Assembly (NCBI GenBank): GCA_027485005.1
Contig: JAIXRX010000176.1
Location: forward strand, 1 to 7,623
DNA from: Alphaproteobacteria bacterium
Lineage (GTDB): Bacteria > Pseudomonadota > Alphaproteobacteria > Rickettsiales > JAIXRX01
Length of the DNA stretch: 7,623 bases
Direction: 5' to 3'
Translations under genes and position numbers: made by a program
The notes under the pieces: model-generated
Databases searched by the model: none
Told to the model about the DNA's origin: nothing
The model's input: only the letters and a program-made list of their open reading frames with translations
In this document: positions 1-6,516 of the stretch, piece after piece
Layout: each line of letters starts with the position of its first letter
How positions within the stretch are numbered: the stretch's first letter is position 1

Positions 1-495
1 ATTGATCACGGCATGGGCGTGGTGATTGGCGAGACCGCACGCATTGGGGACGATGTGACGATGTATCACGGCGTGACGCTGGGCGGAGTCGCCCCACAAA
101 ATGACAGCAAAGGCGCGCTGCGCCACCCACAAGTGGGCAATGGCGTGGTGATTGGCGCTGGTGCGCAGCTTTTAGGCGCGATTCAGATTGGAGATGGCGC
201 ACGCATTGGCTCCAATGCCGTGGTGGTGCGGGACGTCGCGCCAGCGGCAATTATGGTGGGGGTGCCGGCCCACCCAGTGAATGCTAAACCCGCGCCTGTG
301 GCAGAGGACGGCCATTTTTGTGACGCTTATGCAGCCCCCGCCATGCGTGAAAGTGAAGACCCAGCGGAACAAACTTTGGCAGCGCTGGTGCGGCAGGTCA
401 AAACCCTGCAAGCGCGATTGGATGCGCTTGAAGCGCCAGAAAGTGCTGGCCAAACCGCCACCCAATGGACCAAGCCGAAAGACACGCTGTTTTAG
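1..495 (+). CDS. cysE: Serine O-acetyltransferase, 3' part (5' end outside window)
   Basis: This enzyme transfers acetyl from acetyl-CoA to L-serine, giving O-acetylserine, the cytoplasmic first step of cysteine synthesis. The frame is open from base 1, and 164 residues are present. They start inside the left-handed beta-helix acetyltransferase domain with IDHGMGVVIGET. H3 matches the catalytic histidine of E. coli CysE (H158) in LDHATG. The motif YHGVTLGG follows, then R41-H42 (RHP), equivalent to the substrate-binding RHP of the family, and hexapeptide repeats up to GVPAHPV. After about residue 100 comes a tail whose end (about 120-145) shows leucine/valine heptads, probably a short coiled coil; tails of this kind occur in alphaproteobacterial homologues. 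The N-terminal helical domain and the upstream catalytic aspartate lie outside the window, probably 70-100 residues. GC is high here, about 60% in the first 60 bases by hand count. The stop is TAG at 493-495. Confidence 0.95.
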   Translation: MDHGMGVVIGETARIGDDVTMYHGVTLGGVAPQNDSKGALRHPQVGNGVVIGAGAQLLGAIQIGDGARIGSNAVVVRDVAPAAIMVGVPAHPVNAKPAPVAEDGHFCDAYAAPAMRESEDPAEQTLAALVRQVKTLQARLDALEAPESAGQTATQWTKPKDTLF

Positions 496-506
496 GCAGC
501 ATTGTC

Positions 507-529
507 ATCAAATCTTCACAGGATTTGAT
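507..529. repeat. Perfect 8-bp inverted repeat after cysE
   Basis: The arms ATCAAATC (507-514) and GATTTGAT (522-529) are exact reverse complements around a 7-base loop, starting 11 bases after the cysE stop. RNA from either strand could form a hairpin. No T tract follows on either side, so it is a poor intrinsic terminator. It could be an RNA-processing or stability element for cysE mRNA, or an operator for the lipoprotein gene that starts 65 bases further on. The pairing is seen directly; any role is a guess. Confidence 0.4.
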
Positions 530-550
530 TGCCACTCTCGTGTATATTGC

Positions 551-580
551 TTGAGTTTAAATCAATTTTTTTTCACTCAA
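551..580 (+). repeat. Inverted repeat in the leader of the lipoprotein gene
   Basis: TTGAGT (551-556) and ACTCAA (575-580) are exact reverse complements. Inside them, AAA (559-561) can pair with TTT (571-573), leaving a small internal loop. The element ends 14 bases before the ATG at 595, and an A-rich stretch lies between. It might fold in the 5' leader and affect translation, but it is short and A/T-rich, so chance is a real alternative. Confidence 0.25.
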
Positions 581-594
581 TAAAAAAACAACAC

Positions 595-1125
595 ATGAAA
601 AATTTTGTTTTCGCGGCAACGTTACTATTCGCCGCATTATTTATCGTTTCTTGCTCTTCAAAAAATGAGCAAGCTCAAGCAACCATTGATTCACTTAAGA
701 CTGCCAACAGTAGTCTTGATGCAAAGGTTGCATCTCTTCAAGACCAAATGGCATGGAGAGACACTTGCCATTTTAAGTTTAAAACCCACGATGAGCGAGT
801 GGGTAAAATTGTTCAGCTAATGGTTGAACATATGTCAGGGTATAAAAACCTGCGGATGAGTACTATGGGAGGCATAACAGACAAAGATGTCTGTGACGTA
901 TTCCGTATGTTTACGGAAACGAACGCCTTAGGTTCATTGAAACACTTCACCCCTGAAGAGGGAGTATTCTTTTTCCTATACACCAGACCCGATGGGACAA
1001 CTCTAAGAGGGTTCGTTGAGTCTGATGCGTCGATGGTAGGGCTATTTAGAAATCGTCAAGAGGCGAAATCAGCTACAGCATACGACATTAATAGTATCTG
1101 GGTGGTGCAAAGCACACGATATTGA
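595..1125 (+). CDS. Predicted lipoprotein of unknown function with coiled-coil segment
   Basis: I do not recognise the family of this 176-residue protein. Residues 1-20 form a lipoprotein signal: MKN, a hydrophobic core, and the lipobox I17-V18-S19-C20. C20 would be lipidated and anchor the protein to a membrane facing the periplasm. Residues 31-52 show heptad spacing (I31, L34, N38, L41, V45, L48, M52), a short coiled coil recalling the rod of Lpp-type lipoproteins. The rest (about 55-176) looks globular, with C58 and C100 as a possible disulfide and a stretch EEGVFFFLYTRPDGTTLRGF. I chose ATG 595 because the signal peptide starts there; the frame extends upstream only to a TTG at 529, which would spoil the signal. 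There is no Shine-Dalgarno; the start is preceded by an A-rich run. GC is about 38-42% in two hand-counted 60-base stretches, below its neighbours, which suggests acquisition by transfer. It stands alone and ends at a strong terminator. Confidence 0.75.
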   Translation: MKNFVFAATLLFAALFIVSCSSKNEQAQATIDSLKTANSSLDAKVASLQDQMAWRDTCHFKFKTHDERVGKIVQLMVEHMSGYKNLRMSTMGGITDKDVCDVFRMFTETNALGSLKHFTPEEGVFFFLYTRPDGTTLRGFVESDASMVGLFRNRQEAKSATAYDINSIWVVQSTRY

Positions 1126-1137
1126 GCATGTATGTTT

Positions 1138-1176
1138 TAAAAAAGAGAAGAAGCCGCAAGCTTCTTCTCTTTTTTA
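1138..1176. terminator. Bidirectional intrinsic terminator between convergent genes
   Basis: Bases 1139-1154 and 1160-1175 are perfect reverse complements over 16 bp, and T1138-A1176 adds a 17th pair. The loop is CGCAA (1155-1159). Each arm is GAGAAGAAGC or its complement flanked by six A or T, so a T tract follows the stem whichever strand is transcribed. It sits 13 bases after the lipoprotein stop. On the other strand, the stop codon of the ATPase gene (1174-1176) lies inside the base of the stem. This is the arrangement expected of a terminator shared by two converging genes. Confidence 0.92.
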
Positions 1177-2841
1177 TTGTTTTGCGTCCAGAGCTGCCGC
1201 TTCCGCTTCTGCTGCGGCTTTGATTTGCTCGATTTCTTCTTCTGAAACAGTGAAGGTTCGTACGCCTTTTGGCCCAGGCAGCCAGATAAGATCCAGATTT
1301 TCAGCGTCACGCACAAACAGGCGCTCGCCTTGAATCATACCAAGGTTGGGCGGAATATTGTTTTTGCTGAGGCCCACCACGGTATAGGCACCGTCACGCA
1401 TCATACCAATCACTACACGCGGTCGGTCGATAAATACCTGCGAACCACGCAGTAAATCCACAATATCACGCGTGTCTTTGGGGTGCGCAAGTTTTGCCAA
1501 ATGGTGTACCACCACAATTGCGCATTTTTTCTTAATCGAAATTTCCTCAATCGCTTCAAAGAAGTTACTCACCACTTCCGAATCATCTTCATCCCCTTCA
1601 AGATATTTTCGGGCAGGATCGATCACGATCAGCGAGATGTCGGGCAGTTTGTGCAGGTCACGCAGGAAATCACCGATATTACGTTTTTGTCCATCGGGAT
1701 GGAAACCAAAATCATTATGCTGCAACATGAGGCGCGAGGAGCGGCCTTCAGGGTCAATCATCGCGGCGCGGGCATTGACAATCGCGGCAGAATCTTCACC
1801 CGAGAAATAAATCACCAGCCCTTGGGCTTTGTCTTTATGCAATGGCCCACCAAGCCATGTTGGGTGTTCGTCCTCGTTCCAATCAATCGACGTCATCACG
1901 GCCAAACGATGCGCCATGGAGGATTTACCCGTACCACCTGTTGCCCCCATGACCGTAATCGCGCCGCGTGGCAGCCACCCACCCACCAAAAATTCAAATT
2001 GTTCTTCGGTGCTGGCACGCTGCGTGCCCGTGGCTTCAAACAAAGCAATATCCCGCGCGCAGAGATTATAAAAACGCAGGTTTTTCTCGATATTTTGAGG
2101 GTTGCGGCCAAATTTTGCGTAAAGCGATGGCTCGCGGTCATAGGATACCCAGCACTCTGCGGCATCCGCCAATGTTTGATAATTTTGGCGGCTAACAGCT
2201 TCAGGGTTTGCGAAGGCTGCTTTAAACATTTCTTGAGCGGGTGGCGCCTCGTAAGCGCCGTGTTTAGTAAGATAAACTAAGCCACCAAGTAAATATTTGT
2301 CAGCGTAAATATCGCTTTTTAAATTCGCCAAAGAGAATAGTTCCAATGTACCTTGTACTTTATTTTCAGTGATGACTTGCGCGACTTCCGTTGTTGGCAA
2401 CACGATTTTTAGGCCCGCACGAGCATTTTCTCCACGTTTCAGAATGCCTGTGATGGCACCTAATTCATGCAGGCGATCAAGGGCGGTGGGGTCAAAAATA
2501 TCGGTTCCTAAAAGTGGGGCAGTGGCCCAGAAAATACCTGAGCCAATTGGCTCATAGGAGCCATTCTCGTTAATAGAATGCACCATGGGATTAAGCAGCA
2601 GCGGACTATTGGGTAAGCCACCGTCATTATAATAACGACGGAGTTTTTTAGTTGTTTCAAAAATCTCGTCGGCATTAAACCATAGGCGTAACCCTGGTTC
2701 TTTAGCGCGAATGACATCTTGCTCTTTCTCGGAATACAAGCAAATCTTACCTGATAGACCTGCTGCGGCATGCTGTTTCCAGATCCATTCCAGTTCGCGT
2801 TGAATGCCAGTAAAAATTTGGTCTAATGTGTAGTGAGTCAT
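1174..2841 (-). CDS. RepA-like P-loop ATPase (AAA_25 type) with unassigned N-terminal half
   Basis: This is a 555-residue cytoplasmic ATPase. The C-terminal half (about 280-515) matches the RecA-fold core of RepA-type hexameric helicases. It has a Walker A motif GATGGTGKSS (299-308, K306), SGEDS (347-351), a Walker B strand LIVIDP (404-409, D408) followed by an acidic loop, VVVHHLAK (443-450), and RGSQVFIDRPRVVIGM (465-480). Known relatives are plasmid and phage replicative helicases and some chromosomal proteins; that this one unwinds DNA is inference. Residues 1-280 show no domain I recognise. One stretch, DRLHELGAITGILKRG (122-137), could be a winged-helix segment, but this is weak. The end (533-555) is Glu/Ala-rich. 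An in-frame stop (2869-2871) and no other Met before residue 86 fix the start at 2841, although no Shine-Dalgarno precedes it. It stands alone, convergent with the lipoprotein gene and divergent from addB. It could be a remnant of an integrated element or a resident gene. Confidence 0.82.
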   Translation of the reverse strand: MTHYTLDQIFTGIQRELEWIWKQHAAAGLSGKICLYSEKEQDVIRAKEPGLRLWFNADEIFETTKKLRRYYNDGGLPNSPLLLNPMVHSINENGSYEPIGSGIFWATAPLLGTDIFDPTALDRLHELGAITGILKRGENARAGLKIVLPTTEVAQVITENKVQGTLELFSLANLKSDIYADKYLLGGLVYLTKHGAYEAPPAQEMFKAAFANPEAVSRQNYQTLADAAECWVSYDREPSLYAKFGRNPQNIEKNLRFYNLCARDIALFEATGTQRASTEEQFEFLVGGWLPRGAITVMGATGGTGKSSMAHRLAVMTSIDWNEDEHPTWLGGPLHKDKAQGLVIYFSGEDSAAIVNARAAMIDPEGRSSRLMLQHNDFGFHPDGQKRNIGDFLRDLHKLPDISLIVIDPARKYLEGDEDDSEVVSNFFEAIEEISIKKKCAIVVVHHLAKLAHPKDTRDIVDLLRGSQVFIDRPRVVIGMMRDGAYTVVGLSKNNIPPNLGMIQGERLFVRDAENLDLIWLPGPKGVRTFTVSEEEIEQIKAAAEAEAAALDAKQ

Positions 2842-2911
2842 GATGAAATCAATGGTATGGAGAAAAGGTTATGCTAAAGATATGGCATAAAAATACTTAA
2901 GGATGTGTGAA
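2842..2911. promoter_or_regulatory. Divergent intergenic region holding the addB and ATPase promoters
   Basis: These 70 bases lie between two divergently transcribed genes, so both promoters are probably here or just inside the coding ends. I cannot name a good -35/-10 pair on either strand. On the minus strand, ACTTAA (2896-2901, read TTAAGT) and ATGCTA (2872-2877, read TAGCAT) are 18 bases apart but match the consensus poorly. TATGC (2870-2874) and GCATA (2885-2889) form a weak inverted repeat. The position is strong evidence for regulatory content; the individual sites are not. Confidence 0.45.
2899..2903 (+). promoter_or_regulatory. Ribosome binding site deciding the addB start
   Basis: AAGGA lies 8 bases before ATG 2912. 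It overlaps another in-frame ATG at 2903, which therefore has no room for a ribosome binding site. A third in-frame ATG at 2936 has only weak purine content before it. Confidence 0.7.
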
Positions 2912-5833
2912 ATGCACGGGACAAACCCTGCAACAATGCCAAAAATTTATACGATTCCGCCAGATGTTGCTTTTTTGCCAGCGTTGGCGCAATGGTTTTT
3001 GCAGAGTTTTTCACAAGAATATACGTCTGATGCGCTTATTTTTCTGCCCACACGCCGTGCCTGTCGTGCCTTTTCTCATGCTATGCTTACTTGTTTGCCG
3101 CATGCACAAAAAGCCATGATATTACCGCGTATTGTGGCGCTGGCCGAAGCTGAAAATGAACCAGTGATTCAGCATTTACTACTTTCAACTCCTTCGGTAG
3201 CAGAGCGTTATTTGGCTTTGCCACCAGCGATAAGTGGTGCTGAGCGTCGTGTGCGTATGCAGCGTTTAGTGTCTGCTTTGGATAGCAGTTTATTACCTGC
3301 TCAAAGCCTTGCACTCGCTGATGACTTGCTGGAACTGTTGGATGAATGCCATGCTCAGCAGATTTCTGCCCATGCGATTCGTCAGATTCTACCCGAAAAT
3401 ATGGCAGAACACTGGCAAGTGCTTTTACCTCATTTGCACATGATTATTCAAGGCTGGCCGGAGGTTTTAGCGGAATTGGGAAAAACAGACCCCATACTAC
3501 GCCGCAATAGCGTACTTGGGTTGTTGGCGGAGTGTTTGCAGCAAGGCAATTATACGTTTCCCGTGATTGCAGCGGGTAGTACTGGCAGCCAGCCAGCGAC
3601 CGCTTCGCTGCTTTTAGCGATTGCCAAACAGCCTAATGGCGCACTGATTTTAAGTGGATTAGACACCAACATCTCTGATGATATATGGGACGATATTGAC
3701 GCAGGACACCCACAATTTGCAATTAAAACATTACTGCAAAAAGCCCAGATGCCACGCCTTGCAGTGGATATAATGGTGCCATCAGAAAAAGACCTCAGCT
3801 TTTGGCCATCGGTATTTTATCCCGAAAAATGGCTGCAGAACTGGCGTGAAAAGCCAAGCGTCAGACCCGAAAATCTTTTTGTATTAGATCATGAAAATGA
3901 TGCGCAAGAAGCTCAAACCATCGCGCTGCTTATACGTGAGACCTTAGAACATCCAAACAAAAAGGTAGCACTCATAACACCTTCCACCGCGTTAATGGAC
4001 AAGGTGTGCGCTATTCTTGCGCGCTATGATGTGTTGGTTCAAAGCTCGGCGGGTAGTGCTCTCAGAGATACGCCGAGTGGAGTGATTCTGCGCCTGGTGA
4101 TTGAATGGATGCAGCAACCAACCTCACCTCGTCATATTTTAGCATTGTTGCAGCACCCGCTGGTGCATGTTGGTTTTAGCCGTGAAGCTTGCTTGCAGGC
4201 CAGCCGTTTGTTTGAAAAAGAGCAGTGTCATGCCGTTATTTCCCACAAGCATTGGGATGTTTATATAGGCAATGCCAGCGAAGAATCGTCACTGCTTTTA
4301 CGTAAACTTAAACAATATTCAGACAATTTATGCGCCGATGCTGAAGCACTTTCGGCCACTGTTTTGCTTAAACAAAGTTTATTGCTCACGGAACAGATAA
4401 CTACGGATGACCAAGGTAAGGTGCATTTGTGGCATACGCAAGAAGCCGCTCAGTGGCAACAATGGAGCGCTGAATGGTTGGATGCTGCTCAACAGATGAA
4501 CCCTATTCACCAAGAACATTTACCCACCCTGATTGAATCCATGTTGGCGGGTAGCGTAGTGCGGCAAGTCTATGCAGCGCATCCACGCATCGAGATATTG
4601 TCTAGTATGGAAGCACGCTTGCTGCATTTTGATCGAGTGATTTTGGCGGGCTTGAATGAAGGGCATTGGCCAGAATTGAGTAGTACAGGGCCTTGGATTT
4701 CGGCAGCGATGCGCACACAAGCAGGTCTTCCTTCCTTACAAGAACGTACCAGTCAGCAAGCGTTAGATTTTTATCTGCAGGCACATAGCACTGAAGTTTT
4801 CTGCACCTACAGCCATAAAATTGGTAGTAGCCCTGCGCTGCCATCGCGTTGGCTGGAGAGGCTTTTTGCCTGCCTGCAAGCCCAAAGCAATGCGACGAGA
4901 AGCGAAATAATATCAATTTTAGCGCACCCCGCTATGCACTGGAGAAAGGATGTTCACGCCCCTGACCATGTAGAAATGACTTCGCCGCCCGATCCCTCCT
5001 TATCCTCCATTCATTGGCCCAATCACAAGATTTCTGCTACCACAATTGAGCGGTTGAAACGAAACCCCTATGCAGTCTATGTGTCTAAAATCTTACGCAT
5101 CAACCCGCTTGAACCATTAGACGCCCCACCTACCAACAAGGAAAGCGGCACCCATTTGCATGCGGTATTGCAGCGCTGGAAGCAGCAAGAACCAAGGAAT
5201 ATCGAGCATTTTGATGCGTGCTTTGAGGCGATCTGGGCGATTGCAGAGGCCGTTTTGAAAGAACAAAATCTTCCTGCATCTATCTCTATTTTCTGGGAAA
5301 AAAGCTGGCGTTCTATGTTGCAGAATTTCTTGATATGGGAAATGGACAGCCCGTCCCATCTCACTAAAGTGCTCGAGCAGCGCGGTGAAATGGCGTTGGA
5401 GCAATGGTCTGTGCATGCAACTCCTGACCGGATAGACCAGATGGAAGATGGTACGCTGAGGGTAATTGATTATAAGAGCAAAAATAGTGCTGGTATTTCT
5501 GCAGCAGAAATAAAATCAAAGCAATTATTGCAGCTTCCTATTGCGGCTCTCATTGCTTATGAGGGCGGATTTACAGCGCAAGGGATAAAGCAGGCAACAA
5601 CAGCAAGTGCATTAGAATATTGGACGCTTAAAGGGCCAAAACGCACTGTGGTGCACGACACTGAAAAACTTGCTGTTGAAACCTATGTGCAGCAAGTAAA
5701 AGATGATTTGGCGGCATTGCTACGCTATTACGCTTTGCCACAGGCCAAATTTTTATACGACCCCGAGGAAAAAATTAAGACACCATATGATAATGATATG
5801 CCGCATTTAGCGCGGGTAAAGGAATGGCGATAA
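2912..5833 (+). CDS. addB: AddB, helicase-like/nuclease subunit of the AddAB recombination complex
   Basis: AddB pairs with AddA to resect double-strand breaks up to a recombination hotspot and prepare DNA for RecA. The protein has 973 residues from ATG 2912 (numbers below use this start). The N-terminal part has the family opening YTIPPDVAFLPALA and FLPTRRA (44-50). It shows no Walker A motif, so it is a helicase-like scaffold rather than a motor. Family landmarks follow: AAGSTGSQPATASLL (220-234) and SSMEARLLHFDRVILAGLNEGHWP near 564-587. The C-terminal RecB-type nuclease looks intact: GTHLHAVL (H750), E826, PDRID (D839), VIDYK (D853, K855) and QLPIAALIA (Q874). No cysteine occurs in the last 200 residues, so the iron-sulfur staple of Bacillus AddB is absent. 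ATG 2912 has AAGGA 8 bases upstream; ATG 2936 (MPKIYTIPP) is the alternative. The stop overlaps the queE start by one base (TAATG), suggesting coupled translation. addA, often next to addB in alphaproteobacteria, is not adjacent downstream. Confidence 0.95.
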   Translation: MHGTNPATMPKIYTIPPDVAFLPALAQWFLQSFSQEYTSDALIFLPTRRACRAFSHAMLTCLPHAQKAMILPRIVALAEAENEPVIQHLLLSTPSVAERYLALPPAISGAERRVRMQRLVSALDSSLLPAQSLALADDLLELLDECHAQQISAHAIRQILPENMAEHWQVLLPHLHMIIQGWPEVLAELGKTDPILRRNSVLGLLAECLQQGNYTFPVIAAGSTGSQPATASLLLAIAKQPNGALILSGLDTNISDDIWDDIDAGHPQFAIKTLLQKAQMPRLAVDIMVPSEKDLSFWPSVFYPEKWLQNWREKPSVRPENLFVLDHENDAQEAQTIALLIRETLEHPNKKVALITPSTALMDKVCAILARYDVLVQSSAGSALRDTPSGVILRLVIEWMQQPTSPRHILALLQHPLVHVGFSREACLQASRLFEKEQCHAVISHKHWDVYIGNASEESSLLLRKLKQYSDNLCADAEALSATVLLKQSLLLTEQITTDDQGKVHLWHTQEAAQWQQWSAEWLDAAQQMNPIHQEHLPTLIESMLAGSVVRQVYAAHPRIEILSSMEARLLHFDRVILAGLNEGHWPELSSTGPWISAAMRTQAGLPSLQERTSQQALDFYLQAHSTEVFCTYSHKIGSSPALPSRWLERLFACLQAQSNATRSEIISILAHPAMHWRKDVHAPDHVEMTSPPDPSLSSIHWPNHKISATTIERLKRNPYAVYVSKILRINPLEPLDAPPTNKESGTHLHAVLQRWKQQEPRNIEHFDACFEAIWAIAEAVLKEQNLPASISIFWEKSWRSMLQNFLIWEMDSPSHLTKVLEQRGEMALEQWSVHATPDRIDQMEDGTLRVIDYKSKNSAGISAAEIKSKQLLQLPIAALIAYEGGFTAQGIKQATTASALEYWTLKGPKRTVVHDTEKLAVETYVQQVKDDLAALLRYYALPQAKFLYDPEEKIKTPYDNDMPHLARVKEWR
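5818..5823 (+). promoter_or_regulatory. Ribosome binding site deciding the queE start
   Basis: AAAGGA inside the end of addB lies 9 bases before ATG 5833. An in-frame ATG at 5824 directly abuts it and so cannot use it. ATG 5833 also gives the usual MFGTNP opening and shares its A with the addB stop TAA. Confidence 0.75.
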
Positions 5834-6507
5834 TGTTTGGAACAAACCCCAAAAGAGCTCCCAAAATGAATGACGGACAAATGCTGGATGTACAAGAAAT
5901 TTTCCCAACGCTGCAAGGTGAGGGGCCATTTGCTGGTTACCCCGCCGTATTTATACGCCTCGGCGGCTGCAATCTGGCGTGCGATTTTTGCGACACAGAA
6001 TTTGAAAGTTTCCGTGAGATTAGCTTACAAGATATTGTGCAAGAAGTTCATGGGCTTTCCATGGTTGGCGCGAGCCGCACTAGAAATTTAGTGGTGATTA
6101 CGGGTGGAGAACCCATGCGTCAGACTATTGCACCTTTGTGTGAAGCGCTGATTGAAAAAGGATTTCAGGTGCAGATTGAAACGAACGGTACGTTATTTCA
6201 GCCACTACCAGAAAGTGTACATATTATTTGTTCGCCGAAAAATCAGGGGCAGGGCTATCATCCTATTCGTCCTGATTTATTACCCCATATTAATGCGCTA
6301 AAATTCATTGTTTCCGCGCGGGACTTTGCCTACACGGGTGTCGAAGAGCTTGGGCAAACAGAACATAATATTCCTGTTTATGTGCAGCCCATGGACGAGC
6401 AGGACGGCGCACAAAATGCCGAAAATATGGCCTATGCCGTTAAACTCGCACAAAGATATGGCTACCGTCTTTCATTACAACTCCATAAAATCCTTGGCAT
6501 TGCCTAA
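5833..6507 (+). CDS. queE: 7-carboxy-7-deazaguanine synthase (radical SAM)
   Basis: QueE converts 6-carboxy-5,6,7,8-tetrahydropterin to 7-carboxy-7-deazaguanine by a radical-SAM ring contraction that needs Mg2+, in the queuosine/preQ0 pathway. The protein has 224 residues, normal for the family. It shows the opening MFGTNPKRAP, then EIFPTLQGEGPFAG (22-35) and GGCNLACDFCDTEF (44-57), with the [4Fe-4S]-binding cysteines C46, C50 and C53 in a CX3CX2C pattern. TGGEP (90-94) is the SAM-binding motif, and QIETNGT (114-120) and CSPKNQG (133-139) follow. The C-terminus LSLQLHKILGIA resembles the family's usual LSLQTHK ending. Start 5833 gives a one-base overlap with addB (TAATG), so translation is probably coupled to addB. 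queC follows 9 bases after the stop. No promoter is visible between addB and queE; a promoter inside addB is possible. Confidence 0.96.
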   Translation: MFGTNPKRAPKMNDGQMLDVQEIFPTLQGEGPFAGYPAVFIRLGGCNLACDFCDTEFESFREISLQDIVQEVHGLSMVGASRTRNLVVITGGEPMRQTIAPLCEALIEKGFQVQIETNGTLFQPLPESVHIICSPKNQGQGYHPIRPDLLPHINALKFIVSARDFAYTGVEELGQTEHNIPVYVQPMDEQDGAQNAENMAYAVKLAQRYGYRLSLQLHKILGIA

Positions 6508-6516
6508 AGGTTTGCT

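Noticed and set aside
502..548. Possible promoter for the lipoprotein gene: TTGTCA (502-507) with TTGATT (525-530), or TATATT (543-548) as a -10
   Set aside because: TTGTCA is a good -35 and the 17-base spacing is ideal, but TTGATT matches the -10 consensus at only 3 of 6 bases. TATATT has no acceptable -35 at 16-18 bases. Neither pair is convincing.
529..594. Upstream TTG (529) as start of the lipoprotein gene
   Set aside because: It would add 22 residues before the signal peptide and bury the MKN-hydrophobic-lipobox arrangement, and no ribosome binding site precedes it.
1483..2280. A 265-codon open frame on the plus strand, antisense to the ATPase gene
   Set aside because: It lies wholly within the well-supported minus-strand ATPase gene, its translation has no family motif, and no ribosome binding site precedes it. 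It is a shadow frame.
1174..2841. The ATPase gene as evidence of an integrated plasmid or prophage
   Set aside because: No integrase, transposase, terminal repeats, tRNA attachment site or other phage or plasmid gene is visible in the window. The RepA-like core alone does not establish a mobile element.
5700..5832. preQ1 or other riboswitch ahead of the queE-queC-queF genes
   Set aside because: The sequence before queE is addB coding sequence up to the overlapping stop. I see no preQ1-type C-rich loop with an A-rich tail there, and no untranslated leader for one to occupy.
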